Assembly (NCBI RefSeq): GCF_003003265.1
Contig: NZ_PVTL01000011.1
Coordinates: 1 to 64,000 of the forward strand
Length of the DNA: 64,000 bases
Source: Glaciihabitans tibetensis
Lineage (GTDB): Bacteria; Actinomycetota; Actinomycetes; Actinomycetales; Microbacteriaceae
Reading direction: 5' to 3'
Below, piece after piece: positions 18,264 to 27,536 of the stretch (positions are counted from its first letter, which is position 1; every line of letters starts with the position of its first letter). Below the pieces are notes generated by a model, which saw only the letters and a program-made list of their open reading frames with translations, was not told where the DNA came from and did not search any database. The position numbers were made by a program, and so were the translations under genes.

Positions 18264-19121
18264 TCATTCGCCTGCGCTGGCGGCCATGCCCATCCTGCGC
18301 AGCACGAGACTTTCCACGAGCTGTGCGAGGCCGTACAACAGCAGTGTCACCGCAGTGATCACCACCACCGACGCCCAGACTTCGAAGTTTTTGGACTGCG
18401 CGACGGCCGCCACGATGGCGCCACCGATTCCTTTGCCCGTTGCAAGCCACTCGGCCAGAAGGGCTCCCGTGATGGCGCCGGGAACCGAGATCTTCACGGC
18501 CGCGAAGAGGGCGCCGAGCGAGCTCGGCATCGCAACCTTCCGCAAGGCCGTGAACGGCGTTCCGCCGTACACAGAGATGACGTCGGTGATAATGGGCGAC
18601 GCCGACCGCAGGCCAAAGACAATGTTGACCAGCGCCGGGAACAACACAACGATGCCCCCCATGACGGCAGCGACGGCGGCCCCCCGGCCGACGATCAGGA
18701 TGATGATCGGAGCAAGGGCCACCAGCGGCACGGAGCGCAACAGCATTGCGATCGGCATCAGGGCGTGCTCGATTCCCCGCGACAGGGTGAACGCGATCGC
18801 GAGCAGCAGCGCGACGACGAGCCCCGCGGTGAAGCCGATGAACGAGTCGCCGAGGGTGACCAGCAGGTTGCCCCAGATCAGCTCCCGGTTTTCCGCGGCT
18901 GCCGGCACGGTGAACAGCCAGTTGAAGACGTCGAGGGGCCCCTTCGCGATAAAAGTGGACACACCGAGGATGCTGATTATCGCCTGCCAGACCAGCACGA
19001 CGATCAGGAGCGTGATGAGACCCGTTCGTGCGGCCCGCAACACGGAGCCGGCCGCGCCGTGGCTGGTTCGGCCGCCCGTCACGGTGGGCGACGCGGTCGA
19101 TGGTGAGGTGGATGTCGCCAT
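18264..19121 (-). CDS. ABC importer permease (SsuC/ThiX type), second copy
   Basis: A 285-residue permease with about six helices after a 25-residue polar N-terminus. The coupling loop reads ISVYGGTPFTALRKVAMPSSLGALFAAVKISVPGAITGALLAEWLATGKGIGG, typical of the nitrate/sulfonate/HMP importer group. ATG at 19121 overlaps the upstream permease stop as TGATG. It is the last gene of the four-gene NMT1-type importer operon. Confidence 0.9.
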   Translation of the reverse strand: MATSTSPSTASPTVTGGRTSHGAAGSVLRAARTGLITLLIVVLVWQAIISILGVSTFIAKGPLDVFNWLFTVPAAAENRELIWGNLLVTLGDSFIGFTAGLVVALLLAIAFTLSRGIEHALMPIAMLLRSVPLVALAPIIILIVGRGAAVAAVMGGIVVLFPALVNIVFGLRSASPIITDVISVYGGTPFTALRKVAMPSSLGALFAAVKISVPGAITGALLAEWLATGKGIGGAIVAAVAQSKNFEVWASVVVITAVTLLLYGLAQLVESLVLRRMGMAASAGE

Positions 19122-19924
19122 CAGGAGTTCCTTCCGCTCGACCAGGGCGTCACAAGCCTCGAGATGAGACCGAACAGCGCGTAGCCAAGTCCGGCGATGA
19201 CGCCTGCCACGATGGCGAGGCCCCACACCCGTTCGACCTGCGCAGATGAGCCCGCCGTCAGCATCGCGATACCGAGGCCCCGCTCTACCCCTCCGAGGTA
19301 CTCGGCAATGATGGCGCCAAGGAGCGCGGCCGGCGCCGCGATCTTGAGCGCCGTGAGCACCGCCGGGATGGCCGCGATGATGCGCACCTTGCGCAGCTGC
19401 ATCAGCTTTCCTCCCCCGTAGACGCTGACCAGGTCGAGGCTGGCCCTATCGGCCGCCTTGAGCCCCAGCAGCGAACCGACCACGGTGGTGAAAAAAACCG
19501 CGAGCGCGGCAAGAAAGACCGCCGTTCCCGCGGGTTCGCCGGAGTCGGGATTGCCGATCAGCAGGCGCGCGATGGGACCAATGGCCACGATCGGAAGGCA
19601 GTAGGTGATGACGGCAATCTGCAGCGCGACCTTCTCGATACGGGGAAAGACCAGCACGAAGGCAGCGAGGGCCAGGGCGAGGCCATTCCCCCAGAGGAAA
19701 CCCAGTCCGGCCTCGGTAACGGTCACCTGAATGTGACGGAAGTAGTACGTAGCGCCGTCTTCGCCGAGCTGCTGAAGCACGGCCCACGGGGTGGGAATGG
19801 CGCTGACATTTGCCGGGCCAACACCGGCAAAAACGGTGACCGCCAACAGCCACCACAGTGCGATCACCACGGCGACACCAAAAAGACCGGTCGCCCAGCT
19901 GGGCAACGCGCGCACGCGGTCCAT
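19121..19924 (-). CDS. ABC importer permease (SsuC/ThiX type), first copy
   Basis: A 267-residue permease, paralogous in plan to its downstream neighbour: six hydrophobic segments and the coupling loop LVSVYGGGKLMQLRKVRIIAAIPAVLTALKIAAPAALLGAIIAEYLGG. It overlaps the ATPase stop and the next permease start by TGATG on both sides, so the three are tightly translationally coupled. Two different permeases imply a heterodimeric channel. Confidence 0.9.
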   Translation of the reverse strand: MDRVRALPSWATGLFGVAVVIALWWLLAVTVFAGVGPANVSAIPTPWAVLQQLGEDGATYYFRHIQVTVTEAGLGFLWGNGLALALAAFVLVFPRIEKVALQIAVITYCLPIVAIGPIARLLIGNPDSGEPAGTAVFLAALAVFFTTVVGSLLGLKAADRASLDLVSVYGGGKLMQLRKVRIIAAIPAVLTALKIAAPAALLGAIIAEYLGGVERGLGIAMLTAGSSAQVERVWGLAIVAGVIAGLGYALFGLISRLVTPWSSGRNS

Positions 19925-20730
19925 CAGTCGTGGTCCTCGTTACCGAACAGCAACTCGGACGCGCGGTCGTGCAGCGCGTGGAATTCGGGAGTGCGCATCA
20001 TCTCGGGAAGGCGCGGACGCGGTAGGTCGACATCGATGACCTCTTTAATCCGGCCCGGGCGCGCGCTCATCACCGCGACCTGGTCCGAGAGGAAAATCGC
20101 TTCCGAGATGCCGTGGGTCACCATCAGCGTGGTCGCGGGCTTCTCGGTCCAGATGCGCAGCAGTTCGACGTTCAGACGCTGCCTGGTCATGTCATCGAGG
20201 GCGCCGAACGGCTCGTCGAGAAGCAGCACGGACGGCTTGAGTACCAGCGACCGCGCGATGGACACCCGCTGACGCATGCCGCCCGACAGCTGGGCGGGCT
20301 TGGCTTTTTCGAACGCCGACAACCCAACCAGCGAGATCAGCTCACTGACGTAGGCGTGATCGACCGGAATGCCCGCCACTTCGAACGGGAGCTGGATGTT
20401 GGCGCGCACGCTCCGCCAGGCGAGCAGCGCCGAATCCTGAAAGGCGATGCCCAGCTGGTGGTCCTTCTTCAACTCGGTGGGACTCTTGCCATCCACGCGA
20501 GTAGTGCCGGTTGTCGGCTGCTCCAGCCCGGCGAGAATGCGCAGAATGGTCGACTTGCCGCAGCCGGATGGCCCCAGGAGCGACAGGAAGCTTCCCTTGT
20601 CGGTGTGCAGGGTCGCGTTGTCGAGAGCAACAACTTCTTTGCGTCCGACCGCGAAGACCTTGCTGAGTTCACTGATGTGGAGGCCGGTGCCCGAGGTGTT
20701 CGTTCGGGCACCGGCATCAATTGTTGACAA
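19924..20730 (-). CDS. ABC importer ATPase (SsuB/TauB/ThiZ type)
   Basis: A 268-residue ATPase with Walker [11 protein letters not shown]-loop FQDSALLAW, signature [15 protein letters not shown], Walker [13 protein letters not shown] and switch histidine THGISEAI, the hallmarks of the nitrate/sulfonate/taurine/HMP group. I start at TTG 20730: a purine-rich GAGGA lies 12 bases upstream and the conserved N-terminal strand ([10 protein letters not shown]) begins about 17 residues later. No ATG or GTG fits as well. It stands between the binding-protein and permease genes. Confidence 0.9.
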   Translation of the reverse strand: MSTIDAGARTNTSGTGLHISELSKVFAVGRKEVVALDNATLHTDKGSFLSLLGPSGCGKSTILRILAGLEQPTTGTTRVDGKSPTELKKDHQLGIAFQDSALLAWRSVRANIQLPFEVAGIPVDHAYVSELISLVGLSAFEKAKPAQLSGGMRQRVSIARSLVLKPSVLLLDEPFGALDDMTRQRLNVELLRIWTEKPATTLMVTHGISEAIFLSDQVAVMSARPGRIKEVIDVDLPRPRLPEMMRTPEFHALHDRASELLFGNEDHD

Positions 20731-20771
20731 GAGTCTTCGTGTTCCTCTATCTCGGTGCTGCGTGTAGCTCG

Positions 20772-21854
20772 TTACTTCGCGTAAGCGATGAGTTCCGGGT
20801 TCTCTTCGTAGATCTCCGCAAGCAGCGACATGTCGAAGAGCTGGTCGGCCGTGAGGTCGATTCCGGCGGCGGCGAGCGTCGCAATGCTCTCTTCCTGCAT
20901 GGATTCCGAGATGGTGAAGAGACCATTCTCCTCTGTTTCGGCGCTGACGACGAGATCGGTCGCCTGGATGGAGGCCTGCAGGTTCTCTTTTTCGATGGTC
21001 AGGCTCAGGTCGGCTCCGTAGGTGTCGACCGTGTACGCCGCTGCAGCCTCGGGGTCGTTGATCGCGTCGGTCCACCCTTTGATCTCGGCGATGAGCAGCG
21101 CTTTCAACTTCTCGCGGTCTCCCTCGATTGCCTCGTCGCTCGCGGTGAACGTCTCAGCGACGAACGGCAGACCGTTGTCGGCGAGCGGCAGGTTGACCGG
21201 CTCGAGTCCGCTCAGCTCGGCGTCGAGGGACTCGTTCGTCAGGTAGGCAAACCAGCCATCGACCTCTCCGTTGAAGAGCGGGGTGGGGTCGTACTCGACG
21301 GGGAGCATGGTCACTTCGCTCTCGTCGATATCGTTCACCTTGAGGAATGCCTCCCAAAGGTTCAGGTTGCTCGCCTGCACGCCGATCGTCTTGCCCTTGA
21401 TGTCATCCACGGTCGCGATGTTGCCGACGCTCTTCAGCGAGAGAATCGTGAACGGGTTCTTCTGGTAGGTCGCGCCAATGATCTTGATCGGCGCGCCCTC
21501 GCTGGCGATGACTGTTCCGGTAGAGATCGCGTTGCCGATGCCCAGGTCTGCCTCACCGGAGATCACGACCGGTTCAACCGCCGACGGTCCGGGAACGAGC
21601 TCGACGGAGTCGAACCCGGCCTCTTCGAAGTAGCCATTCTTGTCGGCCATGAACTCGCCCATGAACTCGGTGTTCTTGATCCAGGAGAGCTGGATGCTGG
21701 CTTCACCGAACGATCCGGAGTCTTCAGAACCGGCGTCGCTGTCTCCGCTGGCGCACGCGGTCATTGCCAATGTGACGATGGTGGCCGCCGCAATGCCCTG
21801 GCCCAGACGGGTGATGGATCGGCGGCGGAGTGAAGAACTTCGGGTGGTCGTCAT
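20772..21854 (-). CDS. NMT1/THI5-like substrate-binding lipoprotein
   Basis: A 360-residue binding protein. A basic [12 protein letters not shown] start leads into a hydrophobic segment and the lipobox MTAC near residue 29. The mature part has the NMT1/THI5 pattern: [29 protein letters not shown], then [13 protein letters not shown] and GKTIGVQAS. Relatives bind HMP (ThiY), riboflavin precursors or other small heterocycles, and some sulfonates. The divergent adenosine-deaminase-family gene 195 bases away suggests a purine- or pyrimidine-like ligand, which is inference only. I saw no TPP riboswitch upstream. ATG 21854 is the natural signal-peptide start. Confidence 0.9.
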   Translation of the reverse strand: MTTTRSSSLRRRSITRLGQGIAAATIVTLAMTACASGDSDAGSEDSGSFGEASIQLSWIKNTEFMGEFMADKNGYFEEAGFDSVELVPGPSAVEPVVISGEADLGIGNAISTGTVIASEGAPIKIIGATYQKNPFTILSLKSVGNIATVDDIKGKTIGVQASNLNLWEAFLKVNDIDESEVTMLPVEYDPTPLFNGEVDGWFAYLTNESLDAELSGLEPVNLPLADNGLPFVAETFTASDEAIEGDREKLKALLIAEIKGWTDAINDPEAAAAYTVDTYGADLSLTIEKENLQASIQATDLVVSAETEENGLFTISESMQEESIATLAAAGIDLTADQLFDMSLLAEIYEENPELIAYAK

Positions 21855-22018
21855 AGAACAAGCCTCTCTGCGGTGCGGGTATGCGGTCACGTGGTGACGG
21901 CGGCTGTGTGGTCGCAACTTTATTCCTCAAATGTGACGGCCCGAGTCCCGCGGCATTTCGGACAGGTTACGTCGGCCGCCCGTTGGCCCCGAAACACCAC
22001 GGAAACCCACAATTGGTA

Positions 22019-22037
22019 CCGTTTTGTGACCGTTTTG
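22019..22037. repeat. Direct repeat CCGTTTTG in the add leader
   Basis: CCGTTTTG occurs at 22019-22026 and again at 22030-22037, an 11-base period, ending four bases before the AAAGGA ribosome-binding region of the deaminase gene. It could be a half-site pair for a regulator of the divergent unit; it may also be chance. Confidence 0.4.
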
Positions 22038-22048
22038 AAAGGACCTCC

Positions 22049-23071
22049 ATGTCTGAGCCCACCGTCAGCGCCGAATTTCTTTCCGGCCTCCCGAAATGCG
22101 AATTGCACCTCCATCTCGAGGGCACACTGGAGCCCGAGCTGAAGCTCACGCTCGCGATGCGCAACGGCATCGACATCGGGCAGACCACGGTGGAGGACGT
22201 GCGCGCGACCTACGTCTTTGATTCCCTCGCCGCCTTCCTCGCCGTGTACTACCCGGCGATGAATGTGCTGGTTACGGAACAGGACTTCTATGACCTGGCA
22301 CACGAATACTTCACCCGCGCGGCGATCGACGGCGTGCGCCGCGTTGAGGCTTTCTTTGACCCCCAGGCCCACACGTCCCGCGGAATTCCGATCGAGACCG
22401 TGATCCAGGGTTACCATCGCGCCGCAGTGGATGCCGCGAATTTCGGAGTCTCGGCGGAGCTTATCCTCTGCTTCCTTCGCGACTTTTCCGCAGAAAGCGC
22501 CCTGCAGACTCTCCGCGATGCTCTGCCCTACAAGGACCAATTCATCGGCGTTGGTCTGGACTCCGACGAGCGGGATAATCCGCCGGCAAAGTTCGCAGAG
22601 GTGTTCGCTCTCGCTCGCGCAGAGGGACTCAAACTCACAATGCACTGCGATATCGACCAGGTGGGCAGCATCGAAAACATCCGCCAGGTGCTCGACGAGA
22701 TCAAGGTCGACCGCATCGACCACGGCACCAACGTGGTGGAAAGCCCCGAACTCGTCGAGCTTCTGCGGCTGCGCCAGATCGGACTCACCTGCTGCCCGAT
22801 CTCGAACAGCTTCGTCACGGCAGATATGAAAGCCACCGAGATCGTCGACCTGCTGCACGCGGGCGTAAAGGTCACGATCAACTCCGACGACCCCGCCTAC
22901 TTCGGCGCCTACGTCGCCGAAAACTATCGCGCGCTGGCGGACCGGGCGAACCTGAGTCGCGACGACATGATTCTGCTGGCGAAAAACTCGTTCGAGGCTT
23001 CATGGTTGTCCGACGACGACAAGCAGATGTACCTCGACGAGGTCGACGCGTACGTGGCCGCGCAGTCCTAG
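22049..23071 (+). CDS. add: Adenosine deaminase family protein, non-canonical HAGE motif
   Basis: A 340-residue TIM-barrel amidohydrolase. Zinc ligands are seen in CELHLHLEGTLEP (residues 16-28), in DHGTNVVE, and in NSDDPAYFG, and CPISNSF is also conserved. The canonical HAGE tetrapeptide, which holds a zinc-ligand histidine and the proton-shuttling glutamate, is replaced by MHCDIDQ, keeping the histidine but not the glutamate. It belongs to the adenosine/adenine/aminodeoxyfutalosine deaminase superfamily, and the substrate may not be adenosine. ATG at 22049 has AAAGGA upstream. It is divergent from an NMT1-type importer and converges with the DUF1990 gene, sharing CTAG at the stops. Confidence 0.82.
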   Translation: MSEPTVSAEFLSGLPKCELHLHLEGTLEPELKLTLAMRNGIDIGQTTVEDVRATYVFDSLAAFLAVYYPAMNVLVTEQDFYDLAHEYFTRAAIDGVRRVEAFFDPQAHTSRGIPIETVIQGYHRAAVDAANFGVSAELILCFLRDFSAESALQTLRDALPYKDQFIGVGLDSDERDNPPAKFAEVFALARAEGLKLTMHCDIDQVGSIENIRQVLDEIKVDRIDHGTNVVESPELVELLRLRQIGLTCCPISNSFVTADMKATEIVDLLHAGVKVTINSDDPAYFGAYVAENYRALADRANLSRDDMILLAKNSFEASWLSDDDKQMYLDEVDAYVAAQS

Positions 23072-23568
23072 CGCAGGTGCGCGTCCAGACTCCGGAGGTT
23101 ACGGCGCAGCAGCAGCAGAAGGGCGACGTGTGCCGCCGGGCCAGCCGCGCGCATCCACCACGCGGAGGCACGCGACACGACTCGTACACGGAGCGTAACG
23201 TCACCATCCGCCCCCAACTCGACGAGGAAGCTCTCCCACCCGGACTGCGGGTGGCCGCGAATCGCCTCGTGGGCGAACCCGGCGAGGCGAGGTTCATCGA
23301 CCACGGAGAACACCCGGCAGGTCACCATCGGGCGCAACGGTCCAAAGGGAATTCGGAACTGGGAGACAACCCCGACGATCACGCGCTCCGGCATCTGCAC
23401 CGGCAGAAACCGGGAGCCGGTCTGTATCCGCCAGAGCCAGATCAAGTCACGCGCGCGCGTGAAATCAGCGTCGCCCGACCCGATTACGCGCGATCGTTCG
23501 GTCAACCGGTACCCTGCCGGCGCTTGACCGAAGAGCGTGGGCGACTCGCGCCTGGTGAAACCGGTCAT
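23068..23568 (-). CDS. DUF1990 family protein
   Basis: A 166-residue protein matching the DUF1990 pattern by eye: an SPTLFGQAPAGYRLTERSRVIGSG start, FTRARDLIWLWRIQTGSRFLP, and the FRIPFGPLRPMVTCRVFSVVDEP segment, followed by RVRVVSRASAWWMRAAG and a C-terminal amphipathic or hydrophobic helix. The fold is thought related to SRPBCC-type domains; no function is established to my knowledge. Its stop overlaps that of the deaminase gene. The promoter must lie in the 130-base gap shared with the divergent large membrane protein. Confidence 0.8.
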   Translation of the reverse strand: MTGFTRRESPTLFGQAPAGYRLTERSRVIGSGDADFTRARDLIWLWRIQTGSRFLPVQMPERVIVGVVSQFRIPFGPLRPMVTCRVFSVVDEPRLAGFAHEAIRGHPQSGWESFLVELGADGDVTLRVRVVSRASAWWMRAAGPAAHVALLLLLRRNLRSLDAHLR

Positions 23569-23661
23569 GGGACTCCCTCCAGGCGTCCGGGCTAACTGTT
23601 CCAGACCGCCTCCCCCAACACAAGGATTTCTTACTATTTGCAGGCTTCGCGGCGTCGCTAG

Positions 23662-23690
23662 TTGACAGGGGCGGACAAGCCGTTCTAAAT
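23662..23690 (+). promoter_or_regulatory. Consensus housekeeping promoter
   Basis: TTGACA (23662-23667), a 17-base spacer and CTAAAT (23685-23690) form a near-perfect sigma-70-type promoter. The expected start point, 7-9 bases downstream, falls at about 23697-23699, onto the GTG at 23699, so the transcript is probably leaderless. Confidence 0.75.
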
Positions 23691-23698
23691 GGATACCG

Positions 23699-25939
23699 GT
23701 GCAGTTACCTTCCCGAATCTCCGCCCGACGATCGTCCCGCCGTGGCGGAGCGACTCATTGGGGTGCCGACTTGGTCGGGCGACGCCGGCTGGGCAGCGCC
23801 GAGCTGGTCGGGCGACACCGGCTGGCCTCGGTCCTGGCCGTGCTCGTGGTGAGCGTTTGCGCCCTCACCGGACTCACTGGGGCGCCGGCCATGGCCGAAA
23901 CCTCTACCCCCAGCCCCACCCCGAGTCGCGAAGCTGAGACGGGGGCGCCCACGATCACCATCACGTCGCCTCAGGAGAACAGTTTCGTTTCCGGGACCCG
24001 GGTGAACCTCGCGGGCACAAAAAGCGCCGACAGCTCGGTCAGTGTTCCGTCGCTCACGGGCGGCGAACCGTTATGCGTGGTGAACGCCTCACCCAGCACC
24101 TCCTGGCAGTGCACGGGCGTGGTCCTGCCGAGCGGAACCATTGGGCTCGTGGCTCGCGAGTACGCCAACGGGCGCTTCATCAGTGAAACGCCACCGCTGA
24201 CCTTGCGGGTGCTCGGAGCCCCCGCGTTCACCACCGCGGGGCCTTACGTAAATGCGGGCTCACTCGATGGGGTCGGTTGGGACGGCGCCAGCATCCGCAT
24301 CCTTTTTTCGTCTCCCGTTTCGGCGGTGCAGAGCTGTGGGCAGACGGTCGGTGACGGGTACTGGTACTGCGGAATCGACCCCGGGCGTTTCCCGTCGGGC
24401 ACCTACCAGGTGCAGGTGCAGCAGTCGTGGCCCGGGTCGATCACGGAGTGGTCGCCTGCCTCGGCGTCGAGCACCCTCGTGATAGACCGCGACATTCCCT
24501 CAGCGCCCGTGGTAACCAGCCCGACCGAGGGCGCGCAGATCACGTCCCAGCCGGTGCAGTTCAGTGGAACCGGCGAGGCCGACGCCTATCTCGACGTATA
24601 CGTGGACGATGTATCCGTGTGCAACACCCGGGTCTCGGGCACGACCTGGTCGTGCACCGGTCAGGGAATCGGCGCGGGTCCACACGCGGTGCGTGCGGTG
24701 CAGCAAGATGCGGCGGGCAACGTCAGCTCCCCCAGCGCATCCGTGGCGATGACCATCGCCTCGGCACCGAGCGCCACGGCAGCGCCTCCGGTTGTCGTCG
24801 CCCCGACGCGGCCCCCGGCGGCCCCGGCACCCACCCCGGCACCCACCGCTGTGCCTGCTCCCTCGGTCGCGCCCGTGGTTCCCGCTCCGCAGCCGGAGAC
24901 CCCCACCCCGTCTCCCACCCCCGTGGTGCCGGACCCACCCGATACCGAGGCCGACGCAACGCCTCCGTCGACCTGGGGCACCCCCACGAAGTACGGGGAT
25001 GCGATCACCACCCCTGGGCAGACGCTGACGAACAACGTCTGGCCCCTCGCAGCGGTTCTGGCTCTCGGCTGGTTACTGCTGATCGCCGTTCCCCTGCGGA
25101 TGGTGGCCACCACGCTGCGGGGGCGACTCGCCCTCCACGGTCCGCACCTCACCGGCCGCAACCGGCTGAGCAGCGAACGCCGCCAGGTGGAGGAGGCGCT
25201 CCCGACGGTGTCAACGCACCCAGCATTCGTTGCCGGTGGCATGCTGCTGGGTGCTGCCCTGCTCGCGGTGCTCGCCAGCGGCATCCAGGGCGAGGTGCGC
25301 TACATTCGCCTAACTGTGGCGGTGGCCGTCGGGCTGGCAGTGCTCAACACGGGTGCGGCTCTCACGGTGCGGTGGGCTGGACGCGGGCGTGGCTTCGGTG
25401 GAGACATCCGCCTCGTCCCTCTGTTCCTCGCCGTCGGCGCAGTGACCGCGATCGCGTCGCGCGTCGCTGGGGTGCAGCCGCCGCTGGTGATGGGCATCGT
25501 TGTCGGCGCCACCTTCGCGATGGGAATCGCCGCGCGGGAACGCGGAATCGTGCAGCTCGCGCAGGTCGCCGCGATAGCGCTGCTGGCCACGGTCGCCTGG
25601 GTGCTGTGGGGCGCCATCGGAGGCGCTACCGGCACCGCGGACGGGTTTTGGACGTCGGGCATCAGCGAAATCCTCGCCGCGACCTGCCTCGCCGGGTTCG
25701 GGTCGGCGTTGCTGCTGCTGCTTCCCGTGCTCAGCCTGCCGGGACGTGCCATCTTCGAATGGTCACCGCCGATCTGGGCGGGGGCGACGCTGACAGTGGC
25801 GGCTCTCGCGGCAGCGATGTTCATCGGCGAACGGTTCCCGCTCGCGGCCGTGACGGTCGGTGCCGCCGTGGTCGCGGTGCTGTGCGTGTCGATCTGGGCC
25901 TGGTCGCGGTACGTGCAGCAGCCGGTGCACGGACGGTAG
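23699..25939 (+). CDS. Large exported Ig-like / polytopic membrane protein
   Basis: A 746-residue protein I cannot name. A basic N-terminus with an 11-residue duplication (LVGRRRLGSAE / LVGRHRLASVL) leads to a signal peptide ending near APAMAE (residue 67). Two Ig-like (bacterial Big-type) domains follow: ITITSPQENSFVSGTRVNLAG and SAPVVTSPTEGAQITSQPVQFSG, each with a cysteine pair. A Pro/Ala/Thr-rich linker spans about residues 360-425. Then come about nine membrane helices to the end. This suggests an external binding module on a membrane platform. The GTG start is supported by a consensus promoter at leaderless spacing. It converges with the nitrate island, 10 bases away. Confidence 0.8.
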   Translation: MQLPSRISARRSSRRGGATHWGADLVGRRRLGSAELVGRHRLASVLAVLVVSVCALTGLTGAPAMAETSTPSPTPSREAETGAPTITITSPQENSFVSGTRVNLAGTKSADSSVSVPSLTGGEPLCVVNASPSTSWQCTGVVLPSGTIGLVAREYANGRFISETPPLTLRVLGAPAFTTAGPYVNAGSLDGVGWDGASIRILFSSPVSAVQSCGQTVGDGYWYCGIDPGRFPSGTYQVQVQQSWPGSITEWSPASASSTLVIDRDIPSAPVVTSPTEGAQITSQPVQFSGTGEADAYLDVYVDDVSVCNTRVSGTTWSCTGQGIGAGPHAVRAVQQDAAGNVSSPSASVAMTIASAPSATAAPPVVVAPTRPPAAPAPTPAPTAVPAPSVAPVVPAPQPETPTPSPTPVVPDPPDTEADATPPSTWGTPTKYGDAITTPGQTLTNNVWPLAAVLALGWLLLIAVPLRMVATTLRGRLALHGPHLTGRNRLSSERRQVEEALPTVSTHPAFVAGGMLLGAALLAVLASGIQGEVRYIRLTVAVAVGLAVLNTGAALTVRWAGRGRGFGGDIRLVPLFLAVGAVTAIASRVAGVQPPLVMGIVVGATFAMGIAARERGIVQLAQVAAIALLATVAWVLWGAIGGATGTADGFWTSGISEILAATCLAGFGSALLLLLPVLSLPGRAIFEWSPPIWAGATLTVAALAAAMFIGERFPLAAVTVGAAVVAVLCVSIWAWSRYVQQPVHGR

Positions 25940-25949
25940 AAAAGAGCAG

Positions 25950-27536
25950 CTACCGCGTGGCGACGGGAGCCGCAGACTGCGCGAGCAGTTCGGCGATGCG
26001 GCCCTTGCAGCCGCCGCATCCGGTACCCGCCCGCGTGCACGCGCCGACTTCCTCGACGGTGGTCGCGCCCTCCTCGGCGGCGGTGAGGATGTGTTGCACG
26101 CTGACGCCGTTGCACCAGCACACCGTCGCGTCCGGGGCGTGGGAATCCGCGGTCGCCGCCGCGCCCGCGTCACTCGCGTCGAGGCGCAGCAGGGTGGAGC
26201 GATCCTCGGGCAGCTCGCCGCCGCGTTCGAACAGCAGCGTCAGTTCCGCTCCGGCGCGGGGCAATCCGACGGCGACGAACCCCTCCAGGACGCCGTCCCT
26301 GGTCACCATTTTTGCGTAGGTGCCGCGGGCGGGGTCTGCCCACAGCGTTGTCTCGAGAGCGGATGATTCGTCCCAGGGGTCAGCGGAGACATTACCCCCG
26401 GCGACCACATCGATACCCTCCGCTTTGAGCATGACCACGAGCGGGCGGTCACCGGGGCTGAGCGTGGCAACCTCGGCGGGACTGACTTCCGCCGCGAGGC
26501 GGCTGGCCAGCCAGTCGGCCTGGCGCCACCCCGGACCGATCAGGCCCGCGGGCCCACCCGGCACCCGCCCGTCGGGAAGTGCCGTGGAGCGAGACGCAAC
26601 GTGGGCGCAGTCGCCGATCGCGAAGATGTCGGGATCGTCCCAGCTGCGTAGCTGCTCGTCCACCAAAATCCCGCTGGTGGCACGCAGGCCCGACTGCTCG
26701 GCGAGTTCGGTGCGCGCACCGACGCCACAGGAGAGCAACAGCAGGTCGCCCTCGATGAGTTTGCCATCGGCGCAGACGAGGGCGTCGAAGTGCTCCTCGC
26801 CGTCCTCCCGGTGACGAAACTGGAGGCTCTCCGCGCGCGAATGCGGCGCCATGGTCACCCCGGCGTCGTGCGCGGCGCGGCGCAGTGCCCGGCCGCCGCC
26901 GGAGTCCAGTTGGCGCCCCATCGGAATGTCCCCGTGGAATACCGCCACCACGCTGGCACCACGTTCGGATGCCGCGAGCGCGATCTCCATGCCGAGCACC
27001 CCGGCGCCAAGCACCACGATCCGTCGCCCGGCCGTGACCGCCTCGAGCACCGTGTCGGCGTCGGCGAGATCGCGCAGGGCGACCACACCGTGCGGCAGCG
27101 CTTCGGGTCCGCGGTCGAGGGCCGCCGCCGCACCGGGACGGGAGCGGCGATCGCGGCGCGCGGCCTCCAAACCGACGAGCGACGGCAGGTTGGCGCGGGC
27201 GCCCGTGGCGAAGACCAACCGGTCGTACGGGAGGGTGTCGCAGGAGTCGAGCCGCACGCTCTGGCGGTCCCGGTCGATGGCGACCGCGGATTCGCCGAGC
27301 CGGATGCGCACGCCAGCCTCGACCGCCGCGGCGGTATCGGTCAGGTCGAGTCTCGCCCGGTCGGCTCGCCCCACGGCGTAGTCGGCGAGGAGCACCCGGT
27401 TGTAGGCGGTGTGGGTTTCGGCGCCCACCACGGTCAGCTCGATCGAGCCGGCGCGAACCGGTGCGACGAGACCTTCGACAAAACGCGCGCCCACCGGCCC
27501 GTAGCCGATGAGCACGATGCGGGTCGGCCTAGACAT
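25950..27536 (-). CDS. nasB: FAD/NAD(P)H oxidoreductase with BFD [2Fe-2S] domain, nitrate reductase electron donor
   Basis: A 528-residue flavoprotein. An N-terminal FAD/NAD(P) Rossmann pair shows [15 protein letters not shown] near residue 7 and [15 protein letters not shown] near residue 180. The C-terminal BFD-like domain ([12 protein letters not shown] ... [15 protein letters not shown]) has four cysteines for a [2Fe-2S] cluster. This is the plan of the electron-transfer subunit of assimilatory nitrate reductase and of the front half of NirB. It is the last gene of the leftward nitrate operon, starting 8 bases inside the end of nasA. The symbol is assigned by context. NAD(P)H preference cannot be read. 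Confidence 0.88.
   Translation of the reverse strand: MSRPTRIVLIGYGPVGARFVEGLVAPVRAGSIELTVVGAETHTAYNRVLLADYAVGRADRARLDLTDTAAAVEAGVRIRLGESAVAIDRDRQSVRLDSCDTLPYDRLVFATGARANLPSLVGLEAARRDRRSRPGAAAALDRGPEALPHGVVALRDLADADTVLEAVTAGRRIVVLGAGVLGMEIALAASERGASVVAVFHGDIPMGRQLDSGGGRALRRAAHDAGVTMAPHSRAESLQFRHREDGEEHFDALVCADGKLIEGDLLLLSCGVGARTELAEQSGLRATSGILVDEQLRSWDDPDIFAIGDCAHVASRSTALPDGRVPGGPAGLIGPGWRQADWLASRLAAEVSPAEVATLSPGDRPLVVMLKAEGIDVVAGGNVSADPWDESSALETTLWADPARGTYAKMVTRDGVLEGFVAVGLPRAGAELTLLFERGGELPEDRSTLLRLDASDAGAAATADSHAPDATVCWCNGVSVQHILTAAEEGATTVEEVGACTRAGTGCGGCKGRIAELLAQSAAPVATR

Noticed and set aside
21855-22048. TPP or purine riboswitch in front of the NMT1-type importer
   Set aside because: None of the conserved TPP or purine aptamer core sequences is visible on either strand.
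24427-26319. Plus-strand open frame of 630 codons
   Set aside because: Arg/Gly/Pro-rich shadow of the large membrane protein and of nasB, typical of third-position GC bias.
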